Shown here: positions 22,156 to 33,236 of the stretch, piece after piece
Position numbering within the stretch: position 1 is the stretch's first letter
How the letters are laid out: every line of letters starts with the position of its first letter
Assembly: GCA_011800155.1 (NCBI GenBank)
Contig: CM022372.1
Location: 1,550,001 to 1,614,000, forward strand
Source: Flammulina velutipes
Taxonomy: Eukaryota > Basidiomycota > Agaricomycetes > Agaricales > Physalacriaceae
DNA length: 64,000 nucleotides
Direction: 5' to 3'
Made by a program: the position numbers and the translations under genes
Notes under the pieces: generated by a model
Databases searched by the model: none
The model's input: only the letters and a program-made list of their open reading frames with translations
Told to the model about the DNA's origin: nothing

Positions 22156-24223
22156 ATGACTATGGCCGCTCACGACTGGTCTTCCAAGGCCTTGCTCTCT
22201 ACCTCCGTCTTCAAAGCAGCCGGAAGCCTCCCCGGTAACACGGAACGCGCTCTCACAATTGCTAATAATGCATACTTGCGTGCTGAGGCTGTCTGGAAAA
22301 GCTGGGGTATCTATTCAATCTGCACTGGTGGTATCAAATTGATGAGTTCGTTCAATAGGCATTACTTTTGAGGATGTTATGGAGCTCAGTCCCAAATTCT
22401 GGAGAATGCACCTCGACCCCGTAATGTGGCACGACCTTTCTTCAACGACGCTCATGACGATTCATTTGAATCTGGCTCTCGGCACTGTTGGCACGTACGC
22501 TAAAGCCCGCCCCGACCTGCAGACCATCTGTCGAGATTTGCTCGAAGGCAAAATACTGTAAGTCATGTTACCTTCGCTATCGATAAAGTGTATACTCAAT
22601 ACCGAAATAGCGGACAATTCTGCTTAACTGAAATTGGCCATGGATTAGACGCGACGAATTTGGAGACCTGCGCCACACTTCAACTTGACGGGACTTTCGA
22701 CTTACATACACCCAACAGTTCTGCATCCAAGTGAGTCTTATGTCCAAGTATACCATTTAAATAGCACAGTCTCACCTCCTCCAAGATTCATGCCCCCCAC
22801 TGTTCCTGTTCTGGGAAGACCCTGTTACGGTGTAGTTTGGGCGCAACTTATTGTCGGAGGAGAGAGGCGTGGTGTTCGACCATTTCTAGTCAAGCTCAAC
22901 GATGGTTTTTATATGAGCAAAGGCATCAGCTCCACGTAAGTGGTCCATATCACCGCTACCGTGATGCAGTCTGCTTATTACTGACACGTACATCCAGACT
23001 ACTTCCCACACGTCACGGATCCACTCCCATTAACCATGCGATCACAAGATTCACTCACCACAAGATCCCTCCTAGCTCTCTCCTAGGAGAAATTGGGAGC
23101 AAGCCTTCTTCTCATGAAGACTTCCTAACCGGCCTTTGGCGCGTCGCCGTCGGAACACTCGCCCTATCCGCTGTTGCTATTCCTGGTCTCCAGATTGCTT
23201 CATACATTGCTTACAAATACTCCATTCGACGACGTATTGGCGCTCCAGATCCTGTACCCATCATCTCTTTCCGCACTCAGCAACTGCCTATCTTCGTCGC
23301 GGTGGCGCAGACATATGTTCTTGAGGCGCTCTACAAGTATGCGACGAAACATTTCGCAGATACATCGGCTCCCCATCAATCCCGTCATGCTATGGCTACT
23401 ATCTTTAAATCGGTCGTCATGGAGCATGTTCAGACTTCTCATTTTGAACTCTCTGAACGATGTGGCGCACAAGGGCTTTTCGACTATAATCGGATTGTGT
23501 CACAGTTTGTAAGCAAACATTCAACCATGCCGAACAATAGTTGATTTAATGTATTTCAGGCTGAAATGAGAGGCATTTCCATCGCAGAGGGTGACATTCT
23601 TGTGTTATGCATTCGTATGTTGGAATGTCTTTCGGTAATAGCGTCTTACTTAATATCCACCAACAGGCCTGGCTGCAGAACTTTTAATTGGCCGTTATTC
23701 GATTCCGGTCACCTCTGATCCTCGTAGCCTTCTAGCTCAGCGTGAGCAATCCTCCTTGAACCTACAATATTCAACTCTCATGTCATGGCTTTCAGACGAG
23801 AAAGGTATTTTCGACATATATGGGGCCATTGCCAAGACGCACGGCCACAGATCACAGACCTTCAGCGATCTGGTGTTGCCACGTTCCCGTCCCATCATCG
23901 AATTCATCGGCCATCGTATGGCATACGACGCTGCAGTGGCAGAAGGTGTTCCGAAACCTCTCATCGACTTGTATGAGTCCTATATCATCAACAAGGATCT
24001 CGTCTGGTACTCAGAGAACGGCCTTCTCACCAGCGCTGCTGCTGCTAATAGAATGAGCGCAGCGATCAGTGCTGTTGCGCCACATATCAGCGAGTACGTC
24101 GATGCGATGGGTGTTGCGCCCTATGCAAAGGTACCAATTCTATCTGATACGGCGTGGAACGAGTTTGTAGGTGCATTGTATACGTTTAGGGAAGCGCGTG
24201 AGATTCAGAGCGCAAGGTTGTAG
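22156..24223 (+). CDS. Acyl-CoA oxidase/dehydrogenase-like protein, peroxisomal
   Basis: Seven exons (22156-22306, 22359-22557, 22611-22730, 22786-22935, 22998-23508, 23560-23614, 23667-24223) give 580 residues. The first half has the ACAD/ACOX flavin-domain signature GQFCLTEIGHGLDATNLETCATL and FMPPTVPVLGRPCYGVVWAQLIV; later RVAVGTLALSAVAIPGLQIASYIAYKYSIRRRIG and ERCGAQGLFDYNRI are typical of the acyl-CoA oxidase family. The C-terminus ends in ARL, a PTS1 signal, so the protein is predicted to act in peroxisomes in beta-oxidation-like desaturation of acyl-CoAs. Several fungal members of this clade act in secondary metabolism, so substrate is open. The ATG at 22156 (CCATCATGACTATGG) has a second ATG two codons on. 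Confidence 0.87.
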
Positions 24224-24871
24224 TCGGGGAGGATGTTATTGGAATATTGTTTGTGAAGATTTATAGATAAAGACACTGGATGTCTATCAACGAATACAAC
24301 TCGTAAATGTAACTTGTAGTTGTTTCGCGCCTATCAGTAGTCATGGGGCCTTGAAGCTGTTGACTCCAAGTCCATTGACAAGGAAATGCGATCTGCTTCG
24401 TATCCTTGTTGACATGATAATGAGTAGAATGAGCTCTAATGCCGAATGAGCATTGATGAGGGCAATCAGTGCTGACTCATATCATAAATGGTAGTATACA
24501 GTTGCGCCACTCTGTCCCAATTAGTCTAAAGTTCCCACACTTTGAACTTGGAAAGAGGTGATCGGTGTCTCACAGACCGAAGATTTCTGGTTTTCTGCAA
24601 GTCTGCACAGCTAAATATTGATATGCCTTTGACTGGCATGCAACTTATAACAATACGGTATAGAAACAATCATCCCGGCGCAAAAAGGCTGTCCAGATCA
24701 TCCGTCGGTCCGTCGGGTTGCATTGCTTGTGCAATTCCATCTATGAATGTCATGACGAATACCTAGCCAGTGGAATGACCGTTCAACAACATCAAGATTG
24801 TCAACCGTCGGTCAAAAATAAGCGAGAGAATAAAAACCTGAGTTGGAATTTCGGACTAGTAAGTACTCAAC
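24224..24871. other. Intergenic spacer
   Basis: About 650 bp upstream of the C2H2 gene. Short frames only; no domain, repeat or RNA gene seen. Confidence 0.5.
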
Positions 24872-25448
24872 ATGTGCACACCTACGTTCACACTCCCCAG
24901 TATCAGAGATACATTCCCAGGTGAGGGAGAACTTCATATCACGTCATTCTGCGAAGCTAACGGTCAGAATTAGAATACTTCAGCGATACCGGCGACTCGA
25001 CCGGCGACCAAATAATCCTTCCTATGAAAATAAACAAATATCAGTGCTCTGTATGTTTCCACCGCTTTAGGAGACCAAGTGCGTTACGAACACATTTCAA
25101 CATTCATACCAGAAAAACACGTACGTGCTAGAAGCCATTGACCACGCGCCTTCTAACCTTTCTGTAAAAGCTTATGCATGTCCGCTCCCAACATGTGGCA
25201 AAGCATTTAATGTAAAGAGTAACATGAATCGACACTACCGCACACACATCACCTCCCGACGATCTCCGGACAGTCAATGCTCAGACGCATCAGACCCGCC
25301 ACACTACATCCTGCGGTCTAACTTCAGACCGGCAGAGCCAAGAAGAACGTATTATCAAGCAGAGAACTTACCGAGGGAGATCCTCCGAGTGAAGGAACAC
25401 GCATACGGAGGGGATAAACGCCACGGGGACAAAATGGACTGTATATAA
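24872..25448 (+). CDS. Short C2H2 zinc-finger protein
   Basis: Three exons (24872-24920, 24974-25120, 25171-25448), 157 residues. The leader MCTPTFTLPSIRDTFPEYF resembles the LPSIxELFPE opening of basidiomycete two-finger transcription factors. Finger 1 reads YQCSVCFHRFRRPSALRTHFNIH (C-x2-C, H-x3-H), and finger 2, completed across the second intron, YACPLPTCGKAFNVKSNMNRHYRTH (C-x4-C, H-x3-H). The rest is basic and Pro/Arg-rich. A sequence-specific DNA-binding regulator is likely; targets unknown. The acceptor GAATTAG at 24973 is chosen over TTCAG nearby because it keeps the leader in frame. Confidence 0.78.
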
Positions 25449-25726
25449 TCATTATAGAGCCCATATCACTGTTATGGCAAATTTGTTAAATTAGAGCAAT
25501 TATAATCCACAAAACATTGGTCATAAAAGATCCTGCGCACCCGTTAATGGACTGGAGAATATTAAATACGAGCATCCTTCACTGCCATTGAGGCAAAAGG
25601 ATTGGATGGTGTGCCTGCGTTGAGGCGTACGCGGCTGATAGTCGCAAAAAATCCAGAGACATCCATATAATCGGGAACTGGTAAAGTGAATAAGAAACAC
25701 GGGTGGGTAGATAACTGCCAACACAC

Positions 25727-26326
25727 CTATGGCACCTCCTCCAAATATCCCTGTACGATAAGATGCTCGATATCGGCTCGACGAACGATAAAGCGCTGGC
25801 CTTTTCGAAAGTCGATGCTCCCTTGCTCTGTTTGAATGACACCGCAATCGCGTACGACGAACACCGATACGTGTATATCTTTGGGTGGATTTGTGATACC
25901 GGCGGTGATGTCCAGCTCGTACGAGAACTCGGAGCGGAATTCCATGATAGATGTGTTGTACTGGCGGAGAAAATCAACTTCGTGCGGGGACAGCTTGTTG
26001 CGGATGTCTGTATTGGAGAGGATATGAGGGAGGGCACCACCGACGGCCCAGTACATGTCTTTGAGGCGATCGAGACGATGGTTATGATACGCCAGCAGGC
26101 AGCGTTTGTTGCGCGCGATGGCGGCGGTGTGGATGATAAGCGCTGGAGACATTGTTTTGTCGACGAAGACGAACTGGTCCACGACTTTCTGGAGGTCGCG
26201 TTGCTCGCGCGCGATGGAACGGACGAGGGTATCGTTATATTTGAGCAAGTTGTCTGTCTGCGTCGAGCGTCGCGACTCGAGGAGCAGCTGATTTGCGAGG
26301 TCGCAGAATTGACGCGTTTCGCTCAT
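25727..26326 (-). CDS. PSF1: GINS complex subunit Psf1
   Basis: Single exon, 199 residues, close to the 196-208 of known Psf1. Start ATG at 26324-26326 gives MSETRQFCDLANQLLLESRRS, the conserved Psf1 opening. Further blocks: AAIARNKRCLLAYHNHRLDRLKDMYW (the RNxRCxxAY signature), LSPHEVDFLRQYNTSIMEF, and the C-terminal B-domain DIHVSVFVVRDCGVIQTEQGS and RRADIEHLIVQGYLEEV. Psf1 joins Sld5, Psf2 and Psf3 in GINS, part of the CMG replicative helicase in the nucleus. It shares an extremely short promoter with the divergent NDUFAF6-like gene. Confidence 0.95.
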   Translation of the reverse strand: MSETRQFCDLANQLLLESRRSTQTDNLLKYNDTLVRSIAREQRDLQKVVDQFVFVDKTMSPALIIHTAAIARNKRCLLAYHNHRLDRLKDMYWAVGGALPHILSNTDIRNKLSPHEVDFLRQYNTSIMEFRSEFSYELDITAGITNPPKDIHVSVFVVRDCGVIQTEQGSIDFRKGQRFIVRRADIEHLIVQGYLEEVP

Positions 26327-26344
26327 GACCGTTGGTGGCAAGAA

Positions 26345-27531
26345 ATGTCATCACGCGTCACGAGGTTTCTTCCGACCACCATGTCGGTAATTCGACGACT
26401 CAAAATTCCACACTCTGCGCGACGGAGATACTCGACAGCGACAAGTACTGAGAATCCTGCTGAATACTGTCAAAATCTAGTCCGAAAACACGACTACGAG
26501 TCTTATTTAGCTGGCCCGTTTTATCCACCTCACTTGAAAAATGGCTTTTACGCGTTAAAAGCGTTTTCTGTGAGCCAATTCCGCTTTGTTGTCATCTCGG
26601 CCGGGACTTACAAATATACTTATAGGTCGAGCTAGCTACCGTCCAGGACTCTGTATCGAATGCGGCAATTGGCCAAATGCGAATGCAATTCTGGAGAGAC
26701 GCAATTAAAGGTATAACCGACGTAGGTGAACTGTTCCGTTCTACTGCCTCTAGTTGACTTGAGCTTAGGGTAAACCACCTAGGCATCCTATCGCGCTAGC
26801 CTTGCATGAGCTTTCACAACAAGTCAACCTTCCAGCGTACCACTTTAAGCGCATTATCGACGCGCGTGTCAGTGCCTTGCGGTCTGGTACTCTGATCTTC
26901 AGCTGACTTGTTCCGTAGGATGCTGAGCTACAGACGTCTAATCATATCACGACAGACTCTCTGATGACCCATGCAGAATCGACGTCTTCGACGTTGGCGT
27001 ATCTCTTGCTGTCAATGCTGTCGACCTCAGACTCTACCGTGTCTCACGCGGCATCACATCTGGGGTTAGCACAGACGATGGCAACCCTGTTACGCGCGCT
27101 TCCGTACCACGCTATCAACGGGCGAATGGTAATACCAGCCGAGATCACTGCTAAACACGGGGTTATTCAAGAGGAGGTCTTTCGAAAGGGCAGTAGTGCA
27201 CGGGGTATCGAGGATGCGGTGTTTGAGCTGGCTACACTGGCAAATGACCATCTGAATACTGCTCGGAGCATGTTTACTGAAGGAGGCTTTGGGGGGAAGA
27301 TTCCTCCAGCGGTGATGCCGGTATTTCTCGCAGGGGTTAGTCGTTCACTTTTCTCTTCGATCTTGACGGCGCTGATTTCTCGGCACCTCCTTATTCATCC
27401 AGGTGCCAACCGCGAGTATTCTAGGTCGACTGGAGAAGGCGAATTTTGACGTCTTTGCCCCGGCACTGCAGGTGAGGGACTGGAAGCTGCCATGGCGCGT
27501 TTGGAGTGGCTACTATACAAAGATGTTTTAA
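26345..27531 (+). CDS. NDUFAF6: NDUFAF6-like mitochondrial complex I assembly factor
   Basis: Five exons (26345-26569, 26626-26721, 26769-26867, 26919-27335, 27403-27531), 321 residues (human NDUFAF6 333). The N-terminus is basic, Ser/Arg-rich and lacks acids (a mitochondrial presequence; a second start at 26381-26383 would also give one). The squalene/phytoene synthase-like fold follows: YCQNLVRKHDYESYL, FYALKAFSVELATVQDSVSN, IGQMRMQFWRDAIKG, GLAQTMATLLRALPYHA, GRMVIPAEITAKHGV and the C-terminal DWKLPWRVW. The Asp-rich catalytic motifs of true prenyl transferases are degenerate, as in NDUFAF6, which assists early assembly of complex I. Supporting context: 18 bp from Psf1 in divergent orientation. 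Confidence 0.92.
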
Positions 27532-27804
27532 TTGCAGTTCCGTAGTTATAAAAGCCATGGTTAAAGGTCGTAGTCCGGTCCGTTCAGCGCGATGCAGTCC
27601 AAATATGGTGTGCTGGGCATGTTACAGTCGTCTGTTACAGTTTGCAACAACTCCGATCCGACGGTTAGACCGATTGCCCTTTACTTTTTTACCACGACTA
27701 TCGACTTGCTTGTCATCGTTGCCAACGACGAGCTCAGCGCTGCCCCGCATTGCAGTTCACGTTCAGCAGACAGCTTGGAGTAGCCTCTTGCCTTTTTGGT
27801 CAGC

Positions 27805-30800
27805 ATGGATCGCCTCTGCGGTTAGTTGCCACCTTCCACCACGGCCACTCCTTTTTTCTCACTTTGTCGCTGTAGATGATGTTCTCCACCTCATATTCGA
27901 CCGTCTCGACTATCCTGGCGACCTGGCCATTGTTAACAAGCGCTTCTACGCATTTTCGCAAGATCCATATGTTAGGGCGCACTACTTTATGTATCGGTAT
28001 GGCGCCGTCCAAGCACTGTATCACGCTTTTGGACGGGGAAAGGTGTTGAATGAACGGGTGCTCGAGGTACGTCTCGTCTGCTGTCTACGGCAAGCCTCGC
28101 TAAGCTTTCGCCAGATCTTGATTTCCAGCGGTGCCCGTTTCTCCAGGTACCTCGTCCAGGTCGCATTCCATCACTACTTCCACACGCGCTCGCACTTCAT
28201 CAAGACGAGCTGGGTACGATCAGTACCACTCCCCGTCTTTAATCATTTCCTCAAACTGGCGACGGATGCATACGGGGACATCCCGCGAGGCAAGGTGAGA
28301 GTTACTATAACTGTACCCGTTACTTGGACCAACAACGACAGACCGAGGACGATGGCACGGTATTCACATGGTTTCTACAACAAACCCCGCATGTCGACTC
28401 GAAACGGGTAAATTGGGAAACAGCGCGAGATCTGCTTGATAAATACAAGGTCCGTCGCGTCTCTATCAGTCCCATCATGCGCTCATCAACGACCATAGTT
28501 TATCCCATTCTGCGACCGGGATCCTCTCATGTCTCAGTTTCCTCTCGCTCTGGCGCTGGAACCGCGGCTCTTACCCCACGCTGTATCAAATGGTTTCGTC
28601 ATGGACGCAAAGTATCGCAATTTTATTTTCCGCAAAATGTTTGAGAAGGCGCCAGACCGAACAGCCGACAGAATCGTGGAGAACATACGGGAATTGTCCA
28701 AGCTAGACTCTGCGTGCGTAGCTCTGGGCATACCATTCGACAGCAGTATTGATCGTCCTCTAGCATGTTCGTCAGCTGTACTGTCGCCGCCGAGGTGTGT
28801 ATGGAAGCCACGTCCAACGCGCATGGATATCTGGCCCTCAAAGAACTCAGCGCGTCGCACAACCTCATCTTTGATTTACGAATCCTTGTGGAAGACTTGA
28901 TGAAGGTGCGACAAGTGGTATAACTTAACTACATGATTTGACAGATTTGTAGCAATTCTACAAACCGCGTGCCATTACGCATCGCGATACACAGGATGTT
29001 CTACGGCATCTCTACCGCGATTTTCCATCCCCGGATCCCAGTGTCAGGCTAGTAATGCTATTGACAGTATTCCTCCCTGGGAACGTCTCCCTGACAGTTT
29101 CAAGTCTACGCGACCAACTGGCGGGGCTGAAACTGTCACCTATCACCAAGAACGACTTGAGAAACCTTTTGATTAGTCCTTGGATGGAAGATTTCGAGGG
29201 AATCGTGTCGTATATGCGGAAGGAGGTCCTTTCCGATGTCACTGGCAGAAAGGGAATGCTGCCGGTAGAGATTTCAGCTCTGATGGACGAAGTGGCACTC
29301 CGATGCTTGGAAATCGGCTGCAAGGTAAGCCTAGCTGATATCCAGCGCTAGGATCATTTTCAAATTTATGAACAGGGACGAACTTTGAAGAAACTCTCGA
29401 GTATCTTTCCGACCGTGCGTAATGCCATTATAATTGGTGTGGAGCAGCACAATGTCGACTTGGACAACTTGCGTACCGAAGGGACGAGGCGTCGAGCACG
29501 ATACAGACTCTGTCGCACTTGGTATCAAGAGGGCGACGATAGGGATTACTTTTGGGACCGCGCTATCCCCGCGCAAGACAGGAGGGGCTCCGGCGATGTT
29601 GAGGACCTTATCCCAGCCTCGTCAAGACAGTACTTGGTATGTCCTTTCTATCAGTAGCTTTGTTCGATCTTATGAGATTCTCGTAGGGGCCTATCGGGCA
29701 AGAATCCCTATCGACCATGATACGCCAGGAAGAAAGCACGTCCCAGCGATCTCGCAGACGAATCACTATAGAGCATACCGTGCTCTCTACAATGACCCAC
29801 AGTCCTTTCGGTAAGTCAGAGTTGGATTCTGGTAACAAGTCTTGACCTTCCGCAGATCAGACTCACGTTGGGAAATGGGTTAAGCAAGAGTTTGGCCCCC
29901 GGCATTCAGTTACGGCGACATTCCTCACGCACGCGATAATCAACGAGAACACTTCAGTCAGCGCTTTCCTGGTGTCCGATGAACTCAGCTTAGCTAACGT
30001 CTCGTCAGATATTAAATGACTATTTACGACCAGAGCGACAAACCGACACGGTTCCTTTAACACTGCAACATTTCCAATTTCTTGCAAGGCTTAGCAAAGC
30101 ACCTGTAAGCCGTCTCCTTTCCCGCCAGTTAAAACGTCTAACGTGAACTTGGCAGTCATATCTACTCTACCGCTACATCGAACGGGGTGGAGAATTCTTC
30201 AAGAGCGAAGAAGATTACCTATACCCTCCAAAAACACCTTTGGCTCGAACGGAAGTCAAACGAGAGTCACTTACTCCTCCGAAGATCTCAAAGCCAAGTT
30301 CATCAAGCAGGAAACGACCACGCCGGAGCACTGCCCCCATAGTGCGATCGTACGCCGACTTTGATGGATGTGGAGATGATCCGATGGACGTTGAGCGTGT
30401 TACCAAGCGGACACCGGTGCTGAAACCAGTCGACGCGCACTTACGACTATGGATCAAGCATCTGAGGGAACTGTTGAAGATTGAGCAGGTTCAGGTCAGT
30501 CTTGATGCCGTACTGGCTGTTATGCGTGCTGATGCCCTTTGATTAGCATCTCGAAAACAAGAAATCACTACTAGAGGAATCTGAACCTGGAGCGAAGGTG
30601 CGAGTGTCGAAGGTAAGGTCCAAACACACTTTCGATGGAATTTACCGTTGACCTTTGTTTGATAGAACGAGTTCTTCAAATCCCTGGAAACGAATTTGCG
30701 GGCACTCCGGAAACTGGATACGCAACGACATCAAGAAACCCTTTGCGCGCCGGAGATGTCGTGTAGTGACTTTGAGGACGACGAAGATTACGTTAAGGCT

Positions 30801-30836
30801 GGGAAATCGAAACGAAGGAAAACGACTGCTCCGTGA
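27805..30836 (+). CDS. F-box-like protein with nuclear-type C-terminus, unknown function
   Basis: Fourteen exons; every join keeps frame, total 793 residues. A 16-nt first exon supplies MDRLC and the next exon DDVLHLIFDRLDYPGDLAIVNKRFYAFS, an F-box-like helix pair. The next 550 residues are helical with HEAT-like spacing (LPVFNHFLKLATDAYGDI, PRLLPHAVSNGFVMDAKYRNFIF, RIVENIRELSKLD, VRLVMLLTVFLPGNVS). A basic Ser-rich segment (SSSSRKRPRRS, about residue 640) looks like a nuclear localisation signal; a short helix and an acidic/basic tail (SDFEDDEDYVKAGKSKRRK) end it. I recognise no named family; a ubiquitin-ligase receptor working in the nucleus is a reasonable guess. Exon length and conservation of frame make the gene itself certain. 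Confidence 0.8.
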
Positions 30837-32056
30837 TTTGTGTTATGACATCGCTATTCCACTTGCATTACTCACCACATTATCATCCTCTTCATGCATC
30901 TATCTATCTTAACTGCTACATATATATACTTATAATTCACTCAAGCTAACATGACCATAACTTATTGGCTTCATCGCTCATAAACGCATTTACCTTTATA
31001 CTGCATATGGTAGTCATTCGTTGTATCAATTAATCAGTCGTTCAGATAAAGTATTCGTTTGTACCCAAGGAGACCAACTGTCAAAGTGGTATGAATCCGT
31101 AAACAGCGTGGCGCAACTGGAAATTGATCGAAAGCACGGAGATTTCCAGCTTGTGAGTTGAATGATTGCGACGTAAATTGGGATGATGCTCGTCATGTTG
31201 GATTCATCCAGATGCTATAATATCCCGAATTGCTTAGTCAAGGTCGCGCAGATAAAATGCAAATATCGATGAATTACGAACAAGACTATAGAGTAAGGAG
31301 TAAAAAAACTGACTGGAACTCTGAGAAATTAACTACTGTGTATTATAAGGAAGGCTAAGAATTATAAGGGACTATAACGCGAGAAACTAGAGATAAAGCT
31401 ATCAACATCGAAAAAAAGGTAAGAAGAGACATATCAAAAGCATCGGCAAACATAACACAAGGCAAAGACAGCTCCGACGACCATGGCAAATTTCAGGGCA
31501 AAAGCAACTTCACATACAGTATCCGTCGTCCGGGGGTATAAAGCAAAGCACACGGGGGTATCGGTAGTGGCTGGCCTGCGAGCGAGATCATATGAGGTCC
31601 GGACTATGATTCCAAGATGGCGTTCGTTGTTGACAACACCACTACCGGGCTATTGACTGCCAGCCCAGTAGTGGCTTACGGGAGGCTTGGCTGGCTGCGG
31701 CTTAGGACCGCCCGGAGGACTGCCCAATCCCAGCGAAGGACTGGGCTAATAACCGGGCTAGGTCTGCACAGAGCACGAGACGACGACTCGAGGTGGGTCC
31801 CACAGGGCGATAACTGTTACTTCAGAATCGCCCCCCGCAGGATTGGCTCCACCAGTCGCGTAAGTCTGCCCCCCTTCGAACTTGAGCGCTCCATGCGGGA
31901 ATCGTAGGGGAAGGACCAGATACTCAGGCGGCAGGTCATGTTAGTACGGTGTTGTGCGATGATGGTCTGGAGGATTCCCGTCAACGCCGGATGGAGAAAA
32001 GTCTGAAGAGAAGCTTACCAGTTGCCAGACTCGGAACATGTCAAAAGAAGTTGCGA
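30837..32056. other. AT-rich spacer with a GC-rich island
   Basis: About 1.2 kb. 30.9-31.5 kb is AT-rich and without frames. 31.6-31.95 kb is clearly GC-richer and rich in GGGCT/AGCCC words, with long stop-free minus-strand segments that may be missed 3' exons of the gene at 32-33 kb (see finding). No confident gene is called. Confidence 0.4.
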
Positions 32057-33236
32057 TCAATCCCATCCCAGTGCCATGGCTGACGAAAATGTGTCAGAAA
32101 GGGTATCTGGGAAGTGAAATAGGAAAACATACCGGTCGTGCCGTCCAGAATCGTGTAACGTCGATCCCATCCTTCGGTCTGTCCTATGGCTGAGATATAT
32201 TAGAAACCCGCATGTAATTGAAACTGGGTAGATAAACATACCGGTCGTGCCCTCAAATAGCGCGTAACATCCATAGAGGCCTTGGGAAAAGTGGTCATAC
32301 GAAACTGAATCCGTACGAGACCAATGATATCCAGCGTCCTCAAAATCTGGGTCATCGTCCACTGCGAACGAATCCTGCTTGGAGGTCCATCGTCCAGAAA
32401 CTGGTGTCGGGCGGTTTATGACCTGAGACGCGCCCAAGACGGTGGGTTTCGATGATGTCCGTTGGACTGGTTGATATAGAGAAACAGATATGGCACCCAG
32501 TTGCGCGCGTAAAGAAGGGATCGGTGGTGGAATAGTTCCAATCTTTGTCCCAAAATGTCCGCGCTTGGGTTGACCAGTCAAGTTTCTCACTCTCGGGGTT
32601 CTTGCGAGAGGTCGGAAGGGGGTGGATGGAGGTGAGTTCGGAGTCGAAATAGGGTGGTCGATTGGATTCTCGACCTTAAGAATCGGATTGACAGCCGGAG
32701 GAAAAGTCAAGACGGGAGAGGGAAGACAACCTCCAGCCTCTTTGACTATCTTGGCGATCTCCTTCAGCTGCAGTTCCTGCAGATTGAAAGGGAGCTCCCT
32801 AACGACGTCCGAGAAGTGCTCTCTCCACTGTTCTGGTAATTCTTGAATGCCAGCGTCGATGGCGTCAACCTTGTATTCGACCGAGGGAAGCTCCTTCATG
32901 ATACAGGAAGGCGTCGGGAGCGTAGCGGAATGAGCGAATCCGACGTCGTCGTGCCAAAGCTCTTCGAGCAGTCTGATCTGCGGGAGCTGAGCTTCATGGG
33001 ACTGCTGTATCAGGATGTCATAAGACGCTTTGGCATAGTCATCCCGGAAGCCTGCGAACTTCAAGCGATGAGCAACGTAAGGGTGCAGCGTTGGCTCTGC
33101 AGATTAATTAGGGGTCATGCTGAGGGACGTGCTGCACAGCGAGCTCGTACGACGTACCAATCACTTTCGGTTTGGCGGCGACCTTTGACATCAACCGACG
33201 CTTGGCCTTGAGCAGAGTAAGACGAATAGAGATCAT
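32057..33236 (-). CDS. Unrecognised protein with duplicated exon
   Basis: Four exons on the minus strand (33158-33236, 32242-33096, 32133-32183, 32057-32079). The first exon is basic (KAKRRLMSKVAAKPK) and joins in frame to EPTLHPYVAHRLKFAGF. The middle has acidic helices (EELPEQWREHFSDVVRELPF-like) and a Pro-rich segment. The last two coding segments end with nearly the same peptide (ALFEGTTG and TILDGTTG), the sign of a recent exon duplication. I know no family for it. The 3' end is uncertain: either a short last exon with TGA at 32057, or a continuation into the 31.4-32.0 kb island. The start is the ATG at 33234-33236. Confidence 0.6.

Noticed and set aside
25763..26635. 290-codon plus-strand frame through the antisense of PSF1
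   Set aside because: It is the antisense of a certain PSF1 coding exon that happens to run in frame into the NDUFAF6 start; kept only as a remark under the divergent-promoter finding.
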